A stretch of DNA of 64,000 nucleotides, taken from contig BDTM01000021.1 of assembly GCA_002898015.1 (NCBI GenBank), forward strand, positions 20,690-84,689, in the 5' to 3' direction. Positions 35,113 to 43,321 of this stretch are shown in pieces; positions within the stretch are counted from its first letter, which is position 1, and each line of letters opens with the position of its first letter. This stretch comes from a bacterium BMS3Bbin03 (GTDB lineage: Bacteria; Zhuqueibacterota; JdFR-76; BMS3Abin05). Below the pieces are notes generated by a model. That model saw only the letters and a list, made by a program, of their open reading frames with translations, made no database searches and was not told where the DNA came from. The position numbers were made by a program, and so were the translations under genes.

Positions 35113-36141
35113 ATGAAAAGTGAATCGATGCCCACAATTCAGGCAGAAACATTTTTAAAACAAATCGCGTCGGGAAAAACGCATCCCGTCTATTTCTTTT
35201 ACGGCGATGAATATTATTTGATGGAAGAAACCCTGAAGAAGGCGACGGCCAAAATCGTCTCGAAAGAAGTCCGGGATTTTAACTACGACCTCTTGTACGG
35301 GGAAGAAGTCACCGGGGATGCCGTTATTAACATCGCCACCTCCTTTCCCATGATGGCTCAAATGCGTCTGGTTGTGCTGAAGCATGTCGACCGCCTGAGT
35401 GACTCCGGAAAGCGCCTGATTGTAAAATATGTAAACAATCCTGCGCCCCAGACGATCCTTATTTTAGTATCGATAGGAAAAGACCTGAAAAAATTTCATA
35501 AAGATGTCCTGGAAAAGGCGGTCGGGGTCCAATTTAAAATGCTGACGGAGATGAAACTATTAACCTGGATTTTTGCCAGATTCAAGGAAAAGGGGAAAGA
35601 AATTTCTCCTCCGGCAGCACGACTTCTGCTGGCCCGAATGGGACGTTCTCTTCAGGATATTGCCAATGAGACTGAAAAATTGCTTCAATACAGCCGAAAT
35701 CAGACCAAGATCGAGGAGGAGACGGTTGAAAAAGTTGTGGGCATTTCCCGAACGTTTAATATTTTTGAAGTCTGGGATTCTCTCGGCGAGAAGAAGTTCA
35801 TGCGCAGTGCGGCAATTGTGCGGCATATGATCGAGGTGGGCGATTCGCCCATTTATATGGTGACCATGCTGACCTCTTATTTCACCAAGCTTTTGCTGGT
35901 TAAAACACTCCATAAGGAGGGGGCTCCTCAAAAGCAAATTGCGGCTCAAACACGCACGCCGTCTTATTTTGTGAACAAATATGTGGCACAAGCCCATAAT
36001 TATTCGGAAAGTCAAATTTTATCAAATTTTAAATATTTGCTGGAAGCCGATGAAAATTTAAAATCCCATTATCAGCACCCCCGATTGATTATGGATTTGC
36101 TGATTTATCATCTGACGCACTCAAATAGAACTGGTGAATAA
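35113..36141 (+). CDS. holA: DNA polymerase III delta subunit
   Basis: The protein has 342 residues, typical for HolA. The N-terminal AAA-like domain begins with FLKQIASGKTHPVYFFYGDEYYLMEE (the degenerate P-loop region of delta, followed by the sliding-clamp-binding face). Later segments are FPMMAQMRLVVLKHVDRL, ARLLLARMGRSLQDIANETEKL and the C-terminal collar FKYLLEADENLKSHYQHPRL. It opens the beta clamp in the clamp-loader complex. Its stop lies inside the start of the sigma-factor gene, coupling replication and sigma genes on one transcript. Confidence 0.92.
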   Translation: MKSESMPTIQAETFLKQIASGKTHPVYFFYGDEYYLMEETLKKATAKIVSKEVRDFNYDLLYGEEVTGDAVINIATSFPMMAQMRLVVLKHVDRLSDSGKRLIVKYVNNPAPQTILILVSIGKDLKKFHKDVLEKAVGVQFKMLTEMKLLTWIFARFKEKGKEISPPAARLLLARMGRSLQDIANETEKLLQYSRNQTKIEEETVEKVVGISRTFNIFEVWDSLGEKKFMRSAAIVRHMIEVGDSPIYMVTMLTSYFTKLLLVKTLHKEGAPQKQIAAQTRTPSYFVNKYVAQAHNYSESQILSNFKYLLEADENLKSHYQHPRLIMDLLIYHLTHSNRTGE

Positions 36142-36781
36142 AGCGCCTTTAAATTATAAAAAAGACTATTCTGTGAAGGAAGAATCATACAACATTTTTG
36201 AAGATGAAGAACTGATTGAACGTTTTCAAAATGATGACATTCGAGCTTTTGATGAGATCGTTCGCCGGTACAAGGATCCACTTTTAAATTTCATTTACCG
36301 GTTTCTCGGTAATCGAACCGAATCCGAGGACATTGTTCAGGAGACCTTTCTTCGGGTTTTCCGAAATAAACATGCCTACCGAAAAGTGGCTAAATTTTCG
36401 ACATGGATTTACACCATTGCCGGAAACCTGGCCAAGACCGAACTTCGCAAGCGAAAAAAGCGCAACCTGTTATCGATCAGTGAAATTGGGTATGAAGACA
36501 AAGATTACGAAATTTCCGATGAATCTCTCAATCCCGAAAAGGAAGTCAACAGCACCATGTACGATGAGATTATTCAGCAGGAAATCCAGAACTTATCGCC
36601 CAAATTCAGAGAAGTGATTATTCTGAGAGATATTCAAGAACTTTCCTACGAAGAAATCAGTAAAATAATAAAAATCCCGATCGGCACGGTAAAATCGCGC
36701 GTGAACCGGGCGCGTCTGAGGCTTCAGGACCGTTTGAAGTTTTTATGGGATAAACAGCAATCACTGGGAAAAAAGGGATAA
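36134..36781 (+). CDS. ECF-type RNA polymerase sigma factor
   Basis: The protein has 215 residues with a GTG start overlapping holA by 8 nt. Region 2 (~25-95): RFQNDDIRAFDEIVRRYKDP, NFIYRFLGNRTESEDIVQET, FLRVFRNKHAYRKVAKFSTW. Region 4 (~145-200): LSPKFREVIILRDIQELSYE, EISKIIKIPIGTVKSRVNRA. It is a sigma-70-like RpoE/ECF factor. The next gene encodes a zinc-finger membrane anti-sigma protein and the third a degenerate HtrA protein, so it probably responds to envelope stress (inference from context). Confidence 0.93.
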   Translation: MNKAPLNYKKDYSVKEESYNIFEDEELIERFQNDDIRAFDEIVRRYKDPLLNFIYRFLGNRTESEDIVQETFLRVFRNKHAYRKVAKFSTWIYTIAGNLAKTELRKRKKRNLLSISEIGYEDKDYEISDESLNPEKEVNSTMYDEIIQQEIQNLSPKFREVIILRDIQELSYEEISKIIKIPIGTVKSRVNRARLRLQDRLKFLWDKQQSLGKKG

Positions 36782-36980
36782 ACCCGAATTATTCGAGTGA
36801 AAACAAAAAAATCTTCAGACTGCGATTTTTTATGGAACTTATTACCCGTTTTGAGTTGTTAAACATATGATGTTGGGAAATTAAACAAAGTGTCGATTTA
36901 AATTATGGAACAACTGATTTTTTCGATTTTAATCACGATTATAGGTTTGAGGCTTGAACGAAAAATAAAGGAGGAGCTGG

Positions 36981-37628
36981 ATGATATCTTGCGACCAATT
37001 TTCATCTTTCATCACAGATTATCTGGAAGGCTATCTGGGAGAAAGGAAAAAATCCCAATTTGAAGCGCATTTGATGGCCTGTGAATCTTGCAGAGCCGCC
37101 TTGCAGGGTGTAAAGCTTGTCCGGAAGCAGCTCCACGAGATGTCATCTGTTCACACATCTCCCACATTTAATGTTGTGTTACGAAGCCGTTTGCGCCAGG
37201 AATTGGAGCGCGAAGGATTTTGGGAGCATATTTTCGGCACGTTATTCTCAAGAAGGACGCCTGCCTACGGATTGGCCGTTTTATCATTGGTGGCAATTTC
37301 TTTTTTTGCTGCCAATCAATTTTTCCCCGCCAATACGCCGGGGAAAATTAGCCGGAAATCCCACACGCCGAACAGTGTGATTTCGGCAAGAATTGCCCAG
37401 CCCGCAGCCACCGCCAAAAGCAAATCTGCCGTAGAAGAGCGTGTGCGGTATGTGCTTGATGAAGTGTCGGTGTCCGAAACCTCCCGAACGCATTTAAATA
37501 TCAATTCCACGGGTCTTAACAACTACAAAGAAAAACAGACTGTAAAAACGGCTGTGAATGGCGACTCAACGGCTTCGGCGATGTTCCCCTTTATGCCTCT
37601 CGGTCGGGCTGTTTCAGTTATTTTCTAA
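36981..37628 (+). CDS. Anti-sigma factor with N-terminal zinc finger (ZAS) and one transmembrane helix
   Basis: The protein has 215 residues with a strong ribosome-binding site (AAGGAGG). Residues ~1-45 form a zf-HC2/ZAS domain, with the HxxxCxxC motif in AHLMACESCRAAL and an earlier Cys at position 4. A transmembrane helix at ~90-112 (PAYGLAVLSLVAISFFAANQFF) is followed by a periplasmic tail of about 100 residues without a known fold. It should hold the upstream sigma factor at the membrane until a signal arrives. The 199-bp gap to the sigma gene is larger than usual and has no other gene. Confidence 0.85.
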   Translation: MISCDQFSSFITDYLEGYLGERKKSQFEAHLMACESCRAALQGVKLVRKQLHEMSSVHTSPTFNVVLRSRLRQELEREGFWEHIFGTLFSRRTPAYGLAVLSLVAISFFAANQFFPANTPGKISRKSHTPNSVISARIAQPAATAKSKSAVEERVRYVLDEVSVSETSRTHLNINSTGLNNYKEKQTVKTAVNGDSTASAMFPFMPLGRAVSVIF

Positions 37629-37641
37629 TGAAAAATCCGTG

Positions 37642-38856
37642 ATGCGACGTACGAAGGAAATAGCATCTGTCCTGGGAAGTTTGGGATTTCTTCTTTTCTT
37701 CTCAACAATTCTGTTTGCGGGCGACGGTCAATTGCTGCCCAGATTAGAGAAGGAGATCATTTCCCTTGTCAATAAAGCGCAGAAAGTGAGTGTCACCATC
37801 ATCGCCCAGACGGAAGTTGTGTCCGGCAGTGAAAATATTCCGTCTTCTCCCGAAACAAAAAATTCCCCGCGAAAGATTATAAACAAAACCATCGGCTCCG
37901 GTTTTATCTTTAGTAAAGACGGCTATATTATTACTAAAAAAAGCGTTATCGACGGTGCGGAGCGAATTGATGTGCTTCTGTACAATGGAAAATTCCTCAA
38001 AGCCGATCTGGTAGCCGAGGATCCCCGAATCGATCTGGCCATTCTTAGAGTGAATAAAACCGGATTACCCGCTCCGGAATTTGCCCCCCCCGAGGATTTG
38101 CACGTAGGAAGCTGGGTCATTGTGATGGGAAGGTCCATTGGGTTTGCAACCGCCATTTCTTTTGGAATGGTCCAGGGGGTCTCTTCGGATGGTTTTCTTA
38201 AAGTCGGCATTCAGGTTTCTCCGGGAATAATCGGTGCCCCCATTTTTAATTTCAAAGGACAAGTCGTCGGCATTCTTTTTGCCAAACTCATGATTGACGA
38301 AGGAGACGCAGAAAATGCTTTCTGGGGAAATCACTTTCAGGAAGGATTAGCGCTTCCCATTTCCCAGGTTAAAAGCAGAATCGAGCGATTAATTGCAGAT
38401 TCCAAGAAGAGACGCGGATGGTTAGGGATCACCGTAAGCCACAAAAACGGAAAAGTGGAGTCGGATACGCTGCTGGTCACACATGTATTTCCAAACAGTC
38501 CCGCGGCCGCCGCCGGATTGAAGGCCGGCGATTACATCCTGAAATGCAACGGTATTCGCGTCCGTAATTTAACGGAGCTGCTGGATGAAATTAATCCTCA
38601 AAAACCCCAATCTCGGGTTTCATTCAAGCTTCTGAGGCACGGCACCGTGATGCAGCGAACCGTCTCTCTCGGTGAACGGCCCTCCTTAATGAGCATCCGG
38701 AATGCCTTCAAACATAATAAAATGGTTTCTCCCCAAACAATTCACAATACAAGGTTCGGTTTAACGCCTTCCGGTCAGAACAAAGAAATGCTGATGAGAA
38801 TCAGGCGTCTGGAAAAAGAGGTTCGACTCCTGCGGAAGCAGATCAAAAAAAGGTGA
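37642..38856 (+). CDS. HtrA/DegP-like pseudoprotease with PDZ domain
   Basis: Start at ATG 37642 gives 404 residues with a signal peptide (ASVLGSLGFLLFFSTILFAG). Residues ~83-255 follow the trypsin-like fold of HtrA, and ~256-345 are a PDZ domain (RRGWLGITVS ... PAAAAGLKAGDYILKCNGIRV). The catalytic triad is broken: the usual TNNHV reads TKKSV (Ser101 for His), the Asp is kept (Asp131, DPRIDLAIL), and PGNSGGP reads PGIIGAP (Ile197 for Ser). It ends in a coiled coil (RIRRLEKEVRLLRKQIKKR). It should bind unfolded or exposed peptides without cutting. It follows the anti-sigma gene by 13 nt, suggesting a sensor role for that regulon (inference). Confidence 0.85.
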   Translation: MRRTKEIASVLGSLGFLLFFSTILFAGDGQLLPRLEKEIISLVNKAQKVSVTIIAQTEVVSGSENIPSSPETKNSPRKIINKTIGSGFIFSKDGYIITKKSVIDGAERIDVLLYNGKFLKADLVAEDPRIDLAILRVNKTGLPAPEFAPPEDLHVGSWVIVMGRSIGFATAISFGMVQGVSSDGFLKVGIQVSPGIIGAPIFNFKGQVVGILFAKLMIDEGDAENAFWGNHFQEGLALPISQVKSRIERLIADSKKRRGWLGITVSHKNGKVESDTLLVTHVFPNSPAAAAGLKAGDYILKCNGIRVRNLTELLDEINPQKPQSRVSFKLLRHGTVMQRTVSLGERPSLMSIRNAFKHNKMVSPQTIHNTRFGLTPSGQNKEMLMRIRRLEKEVRLLRKQIKKR

Positions 38857-38989
38857 GCCTGAATCCAGACTCCTGAAAACGTTTCGAGATTGGCGTGAGA
38901 ATTTCCGGCCCAAAAGATTATCCTGACCAAACGCATTTTTTTGTTGATTTCCAAAAATAATTTAATAAATTTATTTAGTTTATATATAA

Positions 38990-40384
38990 ATGGCGGGTCT
39001 ATTAAAGATTTCGATTTCTATGGAAAAATCGACAAAATATTCCACATCCGAAAAGGACTTTTGGAGAACCTTTGATCCCCGCATCTTATATGCAATCGTA
39101 TTGGTGGCGTTATTTGTCGGATTTTTTCTGGGGGATTATTTTAGCGGACCGCTTTCAACAATTATTCGGTTAGGTTTGTTGGGGGCTGTTGCAGTTGTCC
39201 TTTATCTTTTTATGGTTCCGGTCCCGGATGAAACCGAAGACCCGGATGTTGACGAAATACCTGAACTTGAGGGGGAGGATGAGCCGGAAAAACCCTTCGA
39301 ACAAAACAATCGTTCAGTTGAAAAAAGGAGCTCTGTTTTGATTGAAAATCCTGCTGACATCATTATTGAGAATGAAAAATTTGATTTCTACCAGGAAATT
39401 GATCGATTTTTTCGGCATATTTTGAAAATGGTGAAATCAACTTTTGTCGCCAATTCGGCGGTGATCTTTCTGCACGATCAGATGCTTCATCAATTGCGAA
39501 TCGAATACGCGGCTACCGAAAATAATGAGGCACTTCATGAAGGGGACGCGGCGGACATCGAGGGGACTCTGCCCGGCAGTGTGTTTCGCAGCCGGGAGGA
39601 ATTACTGGAGCGAAATATTCCGAGTGAATCGCAGGTTGCCGGCTATTACCGCACGCCTGTGGCCATCAAATCATTTTTAGGCGTGCCGGTTCAAATAAAC
39701 AACAGTACGGTGGGCGTTCTGGCCATCGACAGCCTCAATGAAGAAGAGTTCGGCGAGAGTGACCAGGAACTTCTGGAATCCTTTCAGGATTTAATTTCGC
39801 AGGGATTCTCAATTATGGCCGAGCGTGAGCGGTACGCCCTGGTGAACCGGTCGCTGCAGGCGCAGCAGGCGTTAATGGAAAAGTTAAATAAAGAAGATGG
39901 CTTAGAGAATATTCTGCAAGGATTTGCGCAAGCCTGCAAAATGGTTTTCAAATTTGATCGATTCACGATTGCAATGGTCAATTCCGACACCAAAGAGACG
40001 GCAAAAATCGTCAGAGTAATCGGTCAGAAGGATGAGTTTGGAGAAGGGGTTGAATTTAATGTGTTCGACGGCCTCGCCGGCTGGGTCATCCGAAAAAATC
40101 AGCCGCTTTTGCTGGCGGATCTTGAGAAAGGTGAACTGTTCCGGCCTCGCTTTTCAAAAGAGGAAAAGTCGAATTACGAATTACGCTCGTTTTTAGGCGT
40201 CCCGATTTCTTATCAGCAGAGTATTTACGGGATGGTTAGTATCGAATCGAAACACGCCGATTTTTATGCGGAATGGGATCAGAAAATTCTGGCGCTAATG
40301 GCCAATCAAATCGGATTGGCGCTTAGCAATATGCTGAATAAACCGGTCGATATGGATAAAGGGGCAGGCGTACCTGCCGAATAA
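38990..40384 (+). CDS. Membrane-anchored protein with two GAF domains
   Basis: The protein has 464 residues; the ATG at 39020 is an alternative start. Two transmembrane helices lie at ~30-75 (ILYAIVLVALFVGFFLGDYF, IIRLGLLGAVAVVLYLFMVP), then an acidic linker (ETEDPDVDEIPELEGEDEPE). GAF 1 spans ~125-275 (SFLGVPVQINNSTVGVLAID) and GAF 2 ~295-450 (RSFLGVPISYQQSIYGMVSI). No histidine kinase, GGDEF or other output domain follows, so it must signal through a partner. The ligand is unknown. It stands alone ahead of a small zinc-ribbon gene. Confidence 0.82.
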   Translation: MAGLLKISISMEKSTKYSTSEKDFWRTFDPRILYAIVLVALFVGFFLGDYFSGPLSTIIRLGLLGAVAVVLYLFMVPVPDETEDPDVDEIPELEGEDEPEKPFEQNNRSVEKRSSVLIENPADIIIENEKFDFYQEIDRFFRHILKMVKSTFVANSAVIFLHDQMLHQLRIEYAATENNEALHEGDAADIEGTLPGSVFRSREELLERNIPSESQVAGYYRTPVAIKSFLGVPVQINNSTVGVLAIDSLNEEEFGESDQELLESFQDLISQGFSIMAERERYALVNRSLQAQQALMEKLNKEDGLENILQGFAQACKMVFKFDRFTIAMVNSDTKETAKIVRVIGQKDEFGEGVEFNVFDGLAGWVIRKNQPLLLADLEKGELFRPRFSKEEKSNYELRSFLGVPISYQQSIYGMVSIESKHADFYAEWDQKILALMANQIGLALSNMLNKPVDMDKGAGVPAE

Positions 40385-40404
40385 TTAAAAAATGGAGATA
40401 AAGA

Positions 40405-40602
40405 ATGCCCAAGAAACAAAAAAGTTTTGCAGATAAGCTGAAAAAGTTTGAACGTTCAGGATCGGTCTGTCCGGTTTGCGAACAGGAATTTGTCGTTGTA
40501 AAGCAGGTTAAATCGGTTCCGGCGGAAAGCGGCGCCTGGAAATTTAATCAAAATATCATTAAAGTCTGCAAATGCAATGAAGCGGAAGTGTACGCACTGT
40601 AG
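40405..40602 (+). CDS. Small zinc-ribbon-like protein
   Basis: This 65-residue basic protein has CPVC at residues 22-25 and CKC near the C-terminus, four cysteines that could bind one zinc ion (VCPVCEQEF ... IIKVCKCNEAEVYAL). A ribosome-binding site (GGAGAT) precedes it. It lies 20 nt after the GAF gene and 29 nt before rdgB. No family name recognised; nucleic-acid or protein binding would be typical for such a ribbon (inference). Confidence 0.7.
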   Translation: MPKKQKSFADKLKKFERSGSVCPVCEQEFVVVKQVKSVPAESGAWKFNQNIIKVCKCNEAEVYAL

Positions 40603-40631
40603 GGTGCCGCACCATTCACTGTAACATTCAA

Positions 40632-41318
40632 ATGACCATCGTTTTAGCCACAAAAAACCGGGATAAAATACGTGAGATCAAAGAAATTTTAGCGGATTTA
40701 CCCGTAGAAATTAAAACTTCGGCGGATTTCCCGGGTATTCCGGACGTGGAAGAGGACGGCCGCACGCTGCAAGAAAATGCGGTTAAAAAAGCAAAACAGT
40801 TTCATCAATTTACCGGACTTCCGGCCCTGGCGGATGATACGGGGCTGGAAGTGGATGCTTTACACGGTGCGCCGGGCGTGTATTCAAGCCGGTTCGCGGG
40901 GGAAAAAGCCACTTATGAAGACAATCGGAAGAAACTGCTGCACAAGATGAAAACGGTGCCCGATGAAAATCGCGGGGCGCAATTTCGCAGTGTGGCGGCT
41001 TTTGTGAATGGAGACCACGTGATCACCACGGAAGGAATCGTTCGCGGCACGATTACCCGGAAGCCGGCCGGTTCCGGTGGTTTTGGGTACGATCCGATTT
41101 TCTTTGTGCCGGAGTTGGGGCGCACCTTTGCGGAAATTAGCCTGAAAGAAAAAAACAACATCAGCCACCGCGGGCGGGCTTTGCGGAAAATGAAAGAAAA
41201 ACTGGCGAAACTAAAATTAAACTCGGGAGGCGGTCACCATGAAGAAATGGATTCAACTGACAGGAATTCTAATCGTAATGGTGGCGATGACGATTGGCTG
41301 CAGCAAAAAAAGTGCTGA
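40632..41318 (+). CDS. rdgB: XTP/dITP diphosphatase (RdgB/HAM1)
   Basis: The protein has 228 residues. It removes non-canonical purine nucleoside triphosphates. Signatures: IVLATKNRDKIREIKEIL at the N-terminus, FPGIPDVEEDGRTLQENAVK, ALADDTGLEVDALHGAPGVY, SGGFGYDPIFFVPELGRTFA and the end motif KNNISHRGRALRKMKEKL. Homologues end a few residues after that point, at about 200 residues. Here the frame continues for ~33 low-complexity residues (SGGGHHEEMDSTDRNSNRNG) and overlaps the next lipoprotein gene by 80 nt, as if the original stop was lost. Confidence 0.93.
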   Translation: MTIVLATKNRDKIREIKEILADLPVEIKTSADFPGIPDVEEDGRTLQENAVKKAKQFHQFTGLPALADDTGLEVDALHGAPGVYSSRFAGEKATYEDNRKKLLHKMKTVPDENRGAQFRSVAAFVNGDHVITTEGIVRGTITRKPAGSGGFGYDPIFFVPELGRTFAEISLKEKNNISHRGRALRKMKEKLAKLKLNSGGGHHEEMDSTDRNSNRNGGDDDWLQQKKC

Positions 41319-42012
41319 CAAAGGCACGGCACCGTTAACCCAAAATTACGTCCCTTTTAAAATCGGAAATCTATGGACCTACCGGGTCACACCGTCCGAT
41401 TCTGGTTCCGCCTACACGGCGACGCAGGAAATTGTGGGTTCCTCGAAAATTAACGGGCACGAAGTCGTGGTCATGGAAATAAAAAATACCCAGGATCCGG
41501 AAAATTGGACAAAGCAGTTTTTTCAAGTTTCAAACAATGCACTGCTCCTTTACGGATGGCAGAGTTACGATGCCGTCAAAGGAGATACCGCAAAGATTTT
41601 TTTCCCGGACGGCGTTCAGTGGGTCACCCTTCCTTTTGAGGAAAACAAAACCTGGTCGATTTACCGCTACACAGGCTCGCTGGCGGAGGCTCCTCTTGTG
41701 GGTTCCGTTTTGCCGTCTGCCGATCTTGACGGTGACGGCAAGCCGGATCGGGTCGTTTTGGCGATCACGGGGAAGTCCTATTCCATAGAAACAATTCAGG
41801 CCGCAGGAAAGTCTTTTCAGGCCTATAAAATCGACATCACGATTAATGCAACTGTCACGCTGAGTCAGACGCATCTGACCGTGCCGTACACATTGAAATT
41901 CGGCACATTCTGGTTCGTTCCGGAGGTTGGGATTGTTAAGATGGCTCAATATGATTTTTATGGAAAGCCGACAGACGTCTGGCTGCTGGAATCCTATTCG
42001 CTGAAGGGGTAA
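41239..42012 (+). CDS. Hypothetical lipoprotein
   Basis: The protein has 257 residues. A strong ribosome-binding site (GGGAGG, 8 nt from the ATG) lies inside the rdgB frame. The signal KKWIQLTGILIVMVAMTIGC carries the lipobox TIGC. The mature part begins with a recurrent FCB lipoprotein layout, PLTQNYVPFKIGNLWTYRVT (the YxPFKxGNxWTY motif found at the start of many such proteins), and is otherwise beta-rich. No catalytic residues recognised. tRNA genes begin 55 nt past its stop. Confidence 0.72.
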   Translation: MKKWIQLTGILIVMVAMTIGCSKKSADKGTAPLTQNYVPFKIGNLWTYRVTPSDSGSAYTATQEIVGSSKINGHEVVVMEIKNTQDPENWTKQFFQVSNNALLLYGWQSYDAVKGDTAKIFFPDGVQWVTLPFEENKTWSIYRYTGSLAEAPLVGSVLPSADLDGDGKPDRVVLAITGKSYSIETIQAAGKSFQAYKIDITINATVTLSQTHLTVPYTLKFGTFWFVPEVGIVKMAQYDFYGKPTDVWLLESYSLKG

Positions 42013-42066
42013 TGAAAAATCTTGATTTTTGAACGGAAATCATTTATATTACAATCCATCTTTTTA

Positions 42067-42144
42067 CGGGGCGTAGCGCAGCCCGGTTAGCGCGCCTGCT
42101 TTGGGAGCAGGAAGTCCCGAGTTCAAATCTCGGCGCCCCGACCA
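42067..42144 (+). tRNA. tRNA-Pro (anticodon TGG)
   Basis: A 78-nt cloverleaf: acceptor CGGGGCG pairs with CGCCCCG, discriminator A, encoded CCA. The anticodon stem is CCTGC/GCAGG with loop TTTGGGA (anticodon TGG), and the T arm contains GTTCAAATC. The C1-G72 pair is characteristic of bacterial tRNA-Pro. Confidence 0.95.
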
Positions 42145-42170
42145 TTTACAAAGCGGATGGAATTCCAATT

Positions 42171-42244
<74 letters not shown>

Positions 42245-42253
42245 CGTGAAAAA

Positions 42254-42281
42254 GCCCCTGTAATTTCAGGGGCATTTTTTT
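42254..42281 (+). terminator. Rho-independent terminator after tRNA-Arg
   Basis: GCCCCTG (42254-42260) pairs with CAGGGGC (42267-42273) over a 6-nt loop and is followed by a run of seven T. It lies 9 nt after the tRNA end. Confidence 0.9.
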
Positions 42282-42313
42282 ATGTTTCGGGTTTGTTTTA
42301 CAGCGAGGATTGT

Positions 42314-42426
42314 GACAGAGCAATCCGCCTGAGGCGGATAGGTTGCAGGTTCGATTCCTGCCGGGCGTACAGAGGAATGCCCCTGGAGAAGAAACTGCTT
42401 CAGGGGTTTTGTTATTGAGGCAAGGG
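42314..42426 (+). repeat. tRNA-Arg 3'-half remnant, tandem unit 1 (113 bp)
   Basis: The unit contains AGAGCA, then the 17-bp palindrome ATCCGCCTGAGGCGGAT in place of the anticodon arm, then 32 bp (42339-42370) identical to the 3' part of the real tRNA-Arg, then a terminator-like hairpin (CCCCTG at 42380-42385 with CAGGGG at 42401-42406 and TTTT). The 5' acceptor strand is lost, so it cannot fold as a tRNA. Confidence 0.85.
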
Positions 42427-42539
42427 GACAGAGCAATCCGCCTGAGGCGGATAGGTTGCAGGTTCGATTCCTGCCGGGCGTACAGAGAGATACCCCTGGA
42501 GAAGAGACTGCTTCAGGGGTTTTGTTATTGAGGCAAGGG
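42427..42539 (+). repeat. tRNA-Arg 3'-half remnant, tandem unit 2 (113 bp)
   Basis: A near-identical copy of unit 1 with an exact 113-bp period. The 32-bp tRNA 3' part is at 42452-42483 and the hairpin with T tract at 42493-42523. Only a few substitutions separate the two units, so the duplication is recent. Confidence 0.85.
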
Positions 42540-42964
42540 GACAGAGCAATCCGCCTGAGGCCATTAGCGTCAACTTAAATTTGTAATTTGGCGGAATTTT
42601 CCTAAAAACAAAAAACATATCATCCCTACGGGATTTAAAGCGATTTTGGTATCATTATACTACAAACATTTCGCCCCGCTGGGGCTGCGTTGTAACTCCT
42701 TGTTTATCCATAGGTTAATACCGACCCAATGAAAGCGCCGTTAGGTGCGACATGTTTGTAGTAGAATGAATGCTTTATCTTTTAGAGTGCCGTTAGGTAC
42801 GACATGTTATTCTTGTTTTCTGAAAAGCAAGATTTGCTTGGAATAGAAGAAAATGTGAAGCAAATATTTGTAAATACTGTGTTTACAAAACTCCAAACAG
42901 AGATTAGGTTGACGCCAATGGCCTGAGGCGGATAGGTTGCAGGTTCGATTCCTGCCGGGCGTAC
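42540..42964 (+). repeat. tRNA-Arg 3'-half remnant, unit 3, split by a MITE-like element
   Basis: The unit begins at 42540 in phase with units 1 and 2, is interrupted after CCTGAGG at 42560, and resumes at 42922 with CCTGAGG and the same tRNA 3' part (42933-42964). The downstream sequence GTGAAAAAGCCCC matches that after the intact tRNA-Arg rather than that of units 1-2, so unit 3 may keep the original tRNA flank. A terminator hairpin follows at 42972-43008. Confidence 0.8.
42561..42921. mobile_element. MITE-like element, 361 bp, with terminal inverted repeats and 7-bp target duplication
   Basis: The ends read CCATTAGCGTCAACTTAA (42561-42578) and, reverse-complemented, CCATTGGCGTCAACCTAA (42904-42921): 16 of 18 identical. 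The flanking 7-bp direct repeat CCTGAGG (42554-42560 and 42922-42928) rebuilds the uninterrupted palindrome of the sister units exactly. The interior has no credible gene but has short palindromes (CCCTACGGG, CCCCGCTGGGG), an inverted pair TACTACAAACAT/ATGTTTGTAGTA and two copies of GCCGTTAGGTRCGACATGTT. Confidence 0.85.
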
Positions 42965-42971
42965 GTGAAAA

Positions 42972-43008
42972 AGCCCCCGTTAATATTGTATTGACCGGGG
43001 CTTTTTTT
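42972..43008 (+). terminator. Terminator-like hairpin after tRNA remnant 3
   Basis: AGCCCC near 42972 pairs with GGGGCT ending near 43002 over a roughly 25-nt loop and is followed by TTTTTTT. It is a sequence variant of the terminator that follows the intact tRNA-Arg. Confidence 0.7.
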
Positions 43009-43080
43009 GTTGGTTTTTGATGGGGTTTAATTCGGCTGGAACTGCGGGGAAAGACAAGAACCCACAAATGAAAACAAAAT

Positions 43081-43131
43081 AATAATCGGGGCAGAACAGG
43101 TGTATTCCAAACAGGGATGTCCCCGTCCGGC
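43081..43131. repeat. Direct repeat, left copy (51 bp)
   Basis: The core GGTGTATTCCAAACAGGGAT and its surroundings match 43991-44041 at about 45 of 51 positions. The two copies flank the toxin-antitoxin remnant. The 190 bp between this repeat and the toxin gene contain nothing recognisable. Confidence 0.7.
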
Positions 43132-43321
43132 AGTGGAATATCGCAGAGGAAAGTGCGTCAAGTTCAAGGAAAAATATTGGCAGCAAGGGGGATGGGAAGC
43201 CATAATAAAAGTGGGTGCCTGCAGCAGAATCGGTATTCTTTACACCGCTGTAGACGCAAGGAAAAGAATTTTTAAAAGTTGAATGGTTATTTGAAGGGAT
43301 TAAGAAATGTGAGGCGATTTT

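Noticed and set aside
36905..37060. Small frame (about 52 codons) between the sigma and anti-sigma genes
   Set aside because: It lacks a ribosome-binding site and runs out of frame through the well-supported anti-sigma gene, whose AAGGAGG is clear.
42313..42560. CRISPR array
   Set aside because: The 113-bp tandem repeats lack unique spacers and match tRNA-Arg; there are no cas genes in the window.
42314..42964. Calling the three tRNA-like units functional tRNAs (the loop CCTGAGG would read TGA, Ser)
   Set aside because: They lack the 5' acceptor strand, have C instead of T at position 33 and a self-complementary 17-mer in the arm, so no cloverleaf can form.
43130..43170. Possible RNase P RNA segment (AGAGGAAAGTGCG resembles the conserved GAGGAAAGTCCG)
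   Set aside because: The match is partial and none of the other conserved RNase P elements were found nearby.
43100..43282. 60-residue frame downstream of the left direct repeat
   Set aside because: It begins inside the repeat, has no ribosome-binding site and no recognisable protein features.
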